A DNA stretch of 12,321 nt from MADRE2 sp964397015. Its GTDB lineage: Bacteria; Desulfobacterota; Desulfobacteria; Desulfobacterales; Desulfobacteraceae. Within the stretch, counting starts at the first letter, position 1. Every line of letters begins with the position of its first letter. Where the stretch lies: the NCBI GenBank assembly GCA_964397015.1, contig CAYNHL010000109.1:1-12321 (forward strand). The letters run 5' to 3'. The position numbers were made by a program, and so were the translations under genes. The notes beneath the pieces were generated by a model that saw nothing but the letters and a program-made list of their open reading frames with translations, was not told where the DNA came from and did no database searches. Positions 1 through 5,430 of this stretch are shown here, piece after piece.

Positions 1-105
1 GATCGGCACAGGGTGTCACCGGAACCCTGCAGCCGCATTGATTTTTTACATGCGATAACCCTGATTGAAAGGATCTTAATGCTGGAAGACCAGAGCACGC
101 TGTGA
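1..105 (+). CDS. C-terminal end of an unidentified gene (partial)
   Basis: The first reading frame is open from the window edge to a TGA at 103-105 and gives 34 residues ending in IERILMLEDQSTL. I do not recognise the family. Reasons to take it as real: it ends only 35 bp before cobO on the same strand, the spacing expected inside an operon, and the tail has a plausible amphipathic-helix composition. Being next to cobO and cobQ, it could be another corrinoid synthesis gene, but nothing in the visible residues shows that. A 34-codon open stretch can also occur by chance, so confidence is low. Confidence 0.35.
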   Translation, partial: DRHRVSPEPCSRIDFLHAITLIERILMLEDQSTL

Positions 106-140
106 TATGATGCTGTGTCAAAAAAAGGAGCCTTAATAGG

Positions 141-653
141 ATGAAAGGATATGTTCAGGTTTATACCGGAAACGGCAAAGGAAAAACCACTGCGGCTATC
201 GGTCTGGCCATACGGGCGGCCGGTGCAGGCCTCAATGTTTTCATCGGACAGTTTCTCAAGCAGGGACACTACTCTGAAATCAAAGCACTGAAGATGCATG
301 ACAACATTCATGTCGAGCAGTACGGCATGGGCAAATTTGTGAAAGGCCTGCCTTCTGATGAGGAAAAAGCGGCCGGACGGTCCGGTTACAAGCGCCTGTG
401 CATGGTTATCGCTGACGGTATTCATGATCTTGTCATAGTGGAAGAAGGAAACGTTGCCGTGGCATGCAACATTCTTAATGAAGAAGATCTGCTTCACCTT
501 ATCCATATAAAGCCAGACCACGTGGAACTTGTAATAACCGGGCGGAACGCGCCTGTTTCCATAATTAAAAAAGCCGATCTAGTCACTGAAATGAAGGATA
601 TCAAGCATTATTTTTCAGCTGGTGTTATGGCCAGGACGGGAATCGAAAAATGA
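141..653 (+). CDS. cobO: Cob(I)yrinic acid a,c-diamide / corrinoid adenosyltransferase
   Basis: This cytosolic enzyme transfers the 5'-deoxyadenosyl group of ATP to the cobalt of a reduced corrinoid (CobO/BtuR/CobA family). The 170-residue length is slightly short for the family, usually about 170-200. A P-loop GNGKGKTTAA is at residues 10-19. The family signatures TGRNAP (133-138), ADLVTEMKDIKH (145-156) and the GVMARTGIE end (161-169) are all present. The Walker B region normally reads LDE followed by a hydrophobic residue; here it is VEEGN (100-104), so the usual aspartate is glutamate. The ATG follows GGAG at 127-130, about 10 nt upstream. The stop overlaps the cobQ start (ATGA), so the two are probably translationally coupled. 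No cobalamin riboswitch is visible in the 140 bases ahead of it. The family is certain; full activity is likely but untested given the substitution. Confidence 0.93.
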   Translation: MKGYVQVYTGNGKGKTTAAIGLAIRAAGAGLNVFIGQFLKQGHYSEIKALKMHDNIHVEQYGMGKFVKGLPSDEEKAAGRSGYKRLCMVIADGIHDLVIVEEGNVAVACNILNEEDLLHLIHIKPDHVELVITGRNAPVSIIKKADLVTEMKDIKHYFSAGVMARTGIEK

Positions 654-2152
654 GCCGGCTGCCGAATATTGCCATACTTGGAACAGGGTCAGATGTCGGA
701 AAAAGCATTGTTGCCGCAGCCATCTGCCGGCTTTTGTCCGATGCAGGCCATGAAGCTGCACCCTTCAAATCCCAGAACATGTCGAACAATTCAGGAGTGA
801 CCCCTGAGGGCCTTGAAATGGGCCGGGCACAGATAGTCCAGGCACAGGCGGCAAGAGTGGTACCGCACACCGACATGAACCCGGTTCTTCTCAAGCCTAC
901 CGGCGACAAGCGATCCCAGGTCGTTCTCAACGGTGCTGTTCTCGAGAACCAGTCCGCCATGGACTACCACTTGAAAAAAGATTTTTATTTTCAACAGGCC
1001 TGCGCTGCATTTGACCGCTTGAGTTCACGGTATCATCCCATTGTACTGGAAGGAGCCGGCTCCTGTGCCGAGGTAAACCTGATGGCCACGGACATTGTCA
1101 ATTTCCGGATGGCGGCTTATGCAGACGCCAGGGTTATTCTTGTTGCAGACATTCACAGAGGAGGAGTTTTCGCACAGATCGCAGGCACCATGGCCTGTCT
1201 GCCATCCCAGTACAGGGAAATGGTGGCCGGCTTTATCATCAACAGGTTCAGGGGTGATATCGATCTGTTCAGGGATGGGGTGGAATGGATAGAGCAACAG
1301 ACTGCTAAACCTGTATTCGGTGTTTTGCCATGGTTTTCCGGGTTTAAAATCGATGCCGAAGATTCGGTCGAGCTTGAAACCCTGCCGCCAGTTTCAAAAA
1401 GAGACAACCATCGTCCTGCCATTGGCGTGATAAGACTGCCGCATATTTCAAATTTTACTGATTTCCACCCGCTGGCTGCAATTCAAGACATACAGACTTT
1501 GTTCATTCAAAAGCCGGAAGATCTGAAGGGTTTCAAGGCGATCATAATCCCCGGCTCCAAGAATACAAGATGGGATCTCGACTGGATGCATAAATCTGGA
1601 ATGGCGCGTGCTTTATTGGATTTTTCCGACAAGGGCGGTCATGTTCTTGGAATCTGCGGCGGATACCAGATGCTTGGACAATCGGTTGAAGACCCGTCGG
1701 GGCTTGAAGGTATGCCCGGAACAACGCACGGTATAGGACTGCTGCCTGTAACGACGCGCCTGGCTGCACCTAAAACAACGACATTAAGCGAATTCGAATA
1801 TAAAAGCATAAAGTCGGAAGGGTACGAGATACACATGGGCAGCACCACAGGTAACGGTGTCATTCCGATGACGGTTGTAAATTCACGCAATGGGAGAACC
1901 TGCAGGGATCCAGAAGGATGCGTCGCAGAAAATGGGAAAGCAGGGGGTACTTATATCCATGGTTTCTTCGATTCCCCCCGGGTCCTGGCCGTCTGGCTTG
2001 ACCATATAGGAATTTCGAACCTTGATATCCCGGATACAGATTGTCTTGAACAAAAACAGGCTGACTACGACAGGCTGAAATCACACTTTGCAGCGTATGT
2101 AGATATTCCCTTTTTATCACGGCCTGCAGGAAAGCGTTTACATTCACCATAA
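650..2152 (+). CDS. cobQ: Cobyric acid synthase (glutamine-hydrolysing)
   Basis: CobQ/CbiP amidates the b, d, e and g side chains of adenosylcobyrinic acid a,c-diamide, using glutamine and ATP, to make adenosylcobyric acid. Its substrate is the product of the cobO step, encoded just upstream. The N-terminal dethiobiotin-synthetase-like ATPase half carries GTGSDVGKS (11-19), FKSQNMSNNS (39-48) and LLKPTGDKRSQ (80-90). The C-terminal class I glutamine amidotransferase half carries the nucleophile Cys336 in GICGGYQM (334-341), the motif GYEIHMG (391-397) and the catalytic His437 in YIHGFF. The length of 500 residues is normal and both active sites look intact. The start ATG lies within the cobO stop (4-bp overlap), which fixes it. 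No hairpin with a T-run follows the TAA at 2150-2152. Confidence 0.97.
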   Translation: MSRLPNIAILGTGSDVGKSIVAAAICRLLSDAGHEAAPFKSQNMSNNSGVTPEGLEMGRAQIVQAQAARVVPHTDMNPVLLKPTGDKRSQVVLNGAVLENQSAMDYHLKKDFYFQQACAAFDRLSSRYHPIVLEGAGSCAEVNLMATDIVNFRMAAYADARVILVADIHRGGVFAQIAGTMACLPSQYREMVAGFIINRFRGDIDLFRDGVEWIEQQTAKPVFGVLPWFSGFKIDAEDSVELETLPPVSKRDNHRPAIGVIRLPHISNFTDFHPLAAIQDIQTLFIQKPEDLKGFKAIIIPGSKNTRWDLDWMHKSGMARALLDFSDKGGHVLGICGGYQMLGQSVEDPSGLEGMPGTTHGIGLLPVTTRLAAPKTTTLSEFEYKSIKSEGYEIHMGSTTGNGVIPMTVVNSRNGRTCRDPEGCVAENGKAGGTYIHGFFDSPRVLAVWLDHIGISNLDIPDTDCLEQKQADYDRLKSHFAAYVDIPFLSRPAGKRLHSP

Positions 2153-2176
2153 AATTCATTATCCTTATGGTATTGA

Positions 2177-2196
2177 AGCACGGCGTTGTACGTGCT
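2177..2196. repeat. Small inverted repeat between cobQ and fapA
   Basis: AGCACG at 2177-2182 is the exact reverse complement of CGTGCT at 2191-2196, around an 8-base centre. It sits in the 74-bp gap between cobQ and the next gene. There is no T-run after it, so it does not look like an intrinsic terminator. It could be an operator or a small mRNA hairpin, but a six-base arm can easily occur by chance. Confidence 0.3.
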
Positions 2197-2226
2197 CACA
2201 GTATCTAACTTGTTTAACGGCAATAC

Positions 2227-4506
2227 ATGCAATCTCAGATTCCAACCATAGCCGACCTGGCGCTGGAATACGGCACTATTAACAAGGAACAGCATCAGCA
2301 TGTAAATCTTGCCTTCAACCGCAAAAAAGGTTTGAGGGCCGGTATCACTTTCGAGGCGGTGCTGCTTGAATTAAAAATGGCAACATCACACCAGGTCGGA
2401 CTGCTGCAGCTGATCCAGGATTACCTTGTAATACGGGCAAGAGGGGAAACCTTCGGCCGGCTGGCAGTGGAAAAAGGCTATGCCTCTCAGGCGGATATTG
2501 ACAATGCGCTTGAACATCAGCGAAAAGAATTCAAGCGCGCCAAAATTAAACGGCTTATCGGCGATATCCTTGTAGCATCCGGAGTCATGACGGAAAAGCA
2601 AAAAAACCAGGTTCTCAAAGAACAGATCATTCTGGAAAAACACGGAAAACGGATTTTATCGGAAAATGAAGCCGACACGGGTTCTTCAGCCGAGAACAAA
2701 CCCGGTGTTCTGCCGGTAAAAAACACTGTAACCGATTATGAAAAGCAATTTTTACAGGTCAAGTCAATGGATGAGGCCTTTGGTATAATCGCTATTGAAA
2801 AAGGATATGCTGCCCGGCCCGATATCGTGGGTGCACAGCGGCTGCAGGAAAAAATATTCCGCGAGCAGATGAAAATACCACTGATAGGAGAAATACTGGT
2901 TGAACAGGGAATCATGACGATCGATCAGCATGAGCAGATCCTGGATGAACAGCAGCGCTCACTGCCAGAGTTTCACGTGGAACCCTCCTTTCAAATCGAG
3001 ATTACTTCCGACGGGCTTGAAGCATATGTCCACATTAACAAAAAAGCAAAGACAAGACCCGGGCTGGAGGAAATACGAAAAGTACTTAAGGATCTTTGCG
3101 TCACCCATGGTGTTTACCCGGATGCGGTTATCCAGGGATTTATTGATTCAAAAAAATTATCTTTTTCGGTGGCACGCCAGGATTTCACCATGGAATTAAT
3201 CAAGAGCCGCCGTGTACGGTATACATTTTCACCACAGGGAATTGACAACAAGATCAAGAAAAAGGGTGCCGCCCTGGCCGAACAGGGACTGACAGAAAAG
3301 GGATATTTAAAAAAAGATGTTTTCGGCAACACCATGAACCAGCCATCCATGGAAGGTCTTGTAGTCCGATGCGCCCAGGGAACGAGATTGTCCAGCGACA
3401 AGACAAAGGTGCTGGCTCTTAAAACCGGTTTTCCTTCCCTGTCCATTGAAAAAAAATTTTACATCCATCCGGTGATCAATGTCCTCGAAGATGCCGATTT
3501 GAGGTATGGCCCGATAGAACCATATGCCAGTCTCAATGTTTCAGGGATAGTAACAGGAGCTTACCCGGTCAAGGCAGGAAATCTAGCGGCAAATGAAATC
3601 AGGGGGGCAGATATCGAAGCCATAGGAGATGTAACCGTGGACATCGGTATCACCGACAGCACAGTAAGCGCTCAGGGCAGTATAAAGGCAAGATACATTC
3701 ACAATTCTACAATCCTGGCATTTGGTGATATAGTGGTGGATTTTGAAATAATAGATTCCACCGTAATCTGCAGCGGACGGGTGGCGGCTCAAAAATGCAG
3801 GGTGCTGTCTTCAAGGATATCGGCCAAGCAGGGGATTCTCGTCGGAGGGGCCGGATCGGATAAAACATGGCCCTGCACACTTGTCGCGGGCGCAGAGGAA
3901 CACATTGTCCGCCTGTCGGAACAGATTGACGGCAAAATAGCAATCATCCGTAAAGATATCGATTCTTTGGAGGAAAAACGATTGCTGCTCGAAGAAAAAA
4001 GCAGGGCATTGTTCCAGAAAATGGTTGATTTGAAACTTTTCTACGATTCTGCCAGAAAGAAAAAAGAAAAAATAGCCCGCGCATTTGAATCAACAGGGGA
4101 AAGCCTGTCGGAAAAAAAGAAAAAAAATATGATATCCCTTGGACTGAATTTTGAAAAGCAGATGTCGTCAGCTAAAGCGACAATCAAGGATTTGAATGTA
4201 CAGAAAAAAACAGTTGATGCCAAAGAAAAGAAAATTAAAGCCAGGATCGAAGCATTATGGCAGCAGGTTCAAAACAAAATATCCAGGCTGGAAAGAGACA
4301 GATTCGCCTATATCGAGTGGGCCAGGAAAAATAGCAGTGAAAGCCAGATTCATGTTACCGGAAAGGTTCACCAGGGAACAGTGTTCAAGGGAATTTTCGC
4401 AGCTGCCAGGACAACTGAAAGCTTTGGGAGCATAAGTGTTTTTGAAAGACAGAAACGCCACAGTGACGAAATTGTCCATGAAATGATCATCCAGCCGAAC
4501 CGCTAA
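2227..4506 (+). CDS. fapA: FapA/DUF342 family protein with extended repeat N-terminus
   Basis: A 759-residue protein of the FapA (DUF342) family; a Vibrio homologue is a polar protein needed for flagellation, but the biochemical role is not settled. Order of parts: repeat region 8-245 with six copies of a helix-turn-helix-like motif; N-terminal FapA region about 255-410; a polar, glycine-rich beta-helix-like stretch about 430-540 (for example ADIEAIGDVTVD, 461-472); a lysine/glutamate-rich coiled coil about 558-700; and the C-terminal family motif VTGKVHQGTVFKG (710-722). No signal peptide or membrane segment is seen, so it should be cytosolic. No clear ribosome binding site precedes the ATG, but the first repeat begins at residue 8, which supports this start. 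No flagellar gene is nearby, so a flagellar role here is only inferred. The gene ends in a 4-bp overlap with the convergent thpR. Confidence 0.85.
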   Translation: MQSQIPTIADLALEYGTINKEQHQHVNLAFNRKKGLRAGITFEAVLLELKMATSHQVGLLQLIQDYLVIRARGETFGRLAVEKGYASQADIDNALEHQRKEFKRAKIKRLIGDILVASGVMTEKQKNQVLKEQIILEKHGKRILSENEADTGSSAENKPGVLPVKNTVTDYEKQFLQVKSMDEAFGIIAIEKGYAARPDIVGAQRLQEKIFREQMKIPLIGEILVEQGIMTIDQHEQILDEQQRSLPEFHVEPSFQIEITSDGLEAYVHINKKAKTRPGLEEIRKVLKDLCVTHGVYPDAVIQGFIDSKKLSFSVARQDFTMELIKSRRVRYTFSPQGIDNKIKKKGAALAEQGLTEKGYLKKDVFGNTMNQPSMEGLVVRCAQGTRLSSDKTKVLALKTGFPSLSIEKKFYIHPVINVLEDADLRYGPIEPYASLNVSGIVTGAYPVKAGNLAANEIRGADIEAIGDVTVDIGITDSTVSAQGSIKARYIHNSTILAFGDIVVDFEIIDSTVICSGRVAAQKCRVLSSRISAKQGILVGGAGSDKTWPCTLVAGAEEHIVRLSEQIDGKIAIIRKDIDSLEEKRLLLEEKSRALFQKMVDLKLFYDSARKKKEKIARAFESTGESLSEKKKKNMISLGLNFEKQMSSAKATIKDLNVQKKTVDAKEKKIKARIEALWQQVQNKISRLERDRFAYIEWARKNSSESQIHVTGKVHQGTVFKGIFAAARTTESFGSISVFERQKRHSDEIVHEMIIQPNR
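2248..2961 (+). repeat. Six-fold repeated motif in the FapA N-terminus (three paired units)
   Basis: Protein-level repeats with a hydrophobic-G/x-x-(L/I)-(A/L)-(V/L)-E/x-x-G-hydrophobic-(T/S) pattern and a closing Q begin near residues 8, 42, 76, 111, 185 and 220 of the FapA protein. Spacing within and between adjacent copies is 34-35 residues, with one longer linker at about 140-180. The second unit (76-133) and third unit (185-242) align without gaps and match at about half of their positions, for example EKGYA in both, and IGDILV against IGEILV. The first unit (8-64) is more diverged. The motif resembles the N-terminal motifs of type II secretion/pilus ATPases (GspE_N/MshEN), but this is a visual comparison only. 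Confidence 0.7.
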
Positions 4507-5111
4507 ATGTCGATTTTGAAAAGCCTGGAATATTCAGCGCCCGAAGGGGTCAATTGACTTTTGAACAGACAGACCTTTGTAACTGCGGCCGGGCCGGATT
4601 CGTGCCCGCCATATTTTTGTACCATGCGAATCACCTGTTTTGCAGGCATTCTCTGTTTCAACCTGGCAAGAGTCAGATGCGGTAGAAACCGGCGATGTTC
4701 TCTTTTTAAATCGATTGTATCCAAAGATTCATTGACAATCTGGTGAAGGGATTCCAAAAAAACGGTCTGGCCGCGGATGCCTGTCCATAAAATCCTGGCT
4801 TTCGAAGCAGAAGGAAAAACTCCAAGGCCTCCGGCAGCGAGAAAAATGGCCTTTGCGTCTGCAGCATGTTGATGAAGAGACCTGAAACGTTCAACCGCTG
4901 ATTGAACTTTTGACTGCAGCATTGTGGTCATGGCAGGATCGATGTTTCCTATGAACCTCAAAGTAAGGTGGGCCTGTGAAGGATGTGACCACGAAGCCTT
5001 GACAGGAAGGGGTCTGAGGTTCTGCTGAAAGTTTGTGACAAATTGTTTCAGCGGTTCGGGCAGTTCAAGGGCGATAAAAACGCGGATGGAATCATTATCT
5101 CTGTTTTCCAT
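4503..5111 (-). CDS. thpR: RNA 2',3'-cyclic phosphodiesterase (2H family)
   Basis: A ThpR/LigT protein of 202 residues, normal for the family. These cytosolic 2H enzymes open 2',3'-cyclic phosphates on RNA ends; the older name 2'-5' RNA ligase reflects a reversible in vitro reaction. Both catalytic HxTx motifs are present: HLTL at 48-51 and HLTL at 145-148. The start RVFIALELP (10-18) and the ending FKSQLTPSGAEYSRL (183-197) are typical. An in-frame TAA, the stop of the moaD-like gene, lies four codons upstream, so the ATG is the only reasonable start. AAGGAG lies about 13 nt before it, inside the end of the upstream gene, which suggests coupled translation. The stop TAG overlaps the fapA stop TAA on the other strand. 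The physiological substrate is unknown. Confidence 0.93.
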   Translation of the reverse strand: MENRDNDSIRVFIALELPEPLKQFVTNFQQNLRPLPVKASWSHPSQAHLTLRFIGNIDPAMTTMLQSKVQSAVERFRSLHQHAADAKAIFLAAGGLGVFPSASKARILWTGIRGQTVFLESLHQIVNESLDTIDLKREHRRFLPHLTLARLKQRMPAKQVIRMVQKYGGHESGPAAVTKVCLFKSQLTPSGAEYSRLFKIDI

Positions 5112-5120
5112 GGCAGGATG

Positions 5121-5402
5121 TTATCGCTCCTTGTAAAAACCTAGAAGCACACGATACGGTCCGGGCGTTCCCGGCGGTATCAGGGCGAGCCGGTCACCAT
5201 CGGCAAGTTCTGTCGACCTGGAAACAACTTTTCCATTGACCATCGCAGCTTCCACATCATCGGAATGAAAACCGAGCTCCTCGATCAGGCTCTCTATCCT
5301 GGTGCCGGGCGCAATTTTCATCTGGGCTTCACTGTAACCTATATTATTAGCTTTGCATTTTTCCTGAAGAAAGGAAAATGCATTGAATGTGATCTGGACC
5401 AT
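5121..5402 (-). CDS. MoaD/ThiS-like beta-grasp protein without diglycine tail
   Basis: A 93-residue protein with the ubiquitin-like beta-grasp pattern of MoaD/ThiS sulfur carriers: an N-terminal strand (VQITFNAF, 2-9), a central helix (TRIESLIEELG, 34-44), AMVNGKVV (53-60) and ADGDRLALIPP (67-77). True carriers end in GG, which is adenylated and loaded with sulfur. Here the chain continues past IPPGTPGP (75-82) with YRVLLGFYKER and has no C-terminal glycine pair, so it may be a non-carrier relative or may need trimming. A longer open frame reaches 5504, but the ATG at 5402 has a strong AAAGAGG at 5408-5414, 5 nt upstream, and avoids a 74-bp overlap with the kinase gene. It follows the hybrid kinase by 28 bp and precedes thpR by 9 bp, so it should be in the same operon. 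No molybdopterin or thiamine gene is adjacent. Confidence 0.78.
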   Translation of the reverse strand: MVQITFNAFSFLQEKCKANNIGYSEAQMKIAPGTRIESLIEELGFHSDDVEAAMVNGKVVSRSTELADGDRLALIPPGTPGPYRVLLGFYKER

Positions 5403-5407
5403 AACCG

Positions 5408-5414
5408 CCTCTTT
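5408..5414 (-). promoter_or_regulatory. Ribosome binding site that sets the moaD-like start
   Basis: On the minus strand AAAGAGG lies 5 nt before the ATG at 5402. The upstream ATG at 5504 lies inside the kinase gene. This site argues for the 93-residue protein rather than a 127-residue version. Confidence 0.65.
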
Positions 5415-5430
5415 GAATAATATTGTCAAT

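Noticed and set aside
82..111. Possible promoter before cobO (TATGAT at 106-111)
   Set aside because: The -10 box is good, but the sequence 17-18 bp upstream (CTGGAA/TGGAAG) is a poor -35, and the spacing suggests cobO continues an operon from the left.
1..140. Cobalamin riboswitch ahead of the cobalamin genes
   Set aside because: No B12-box-like element or suitable structured leader could be seen, and the region appears partly coding.
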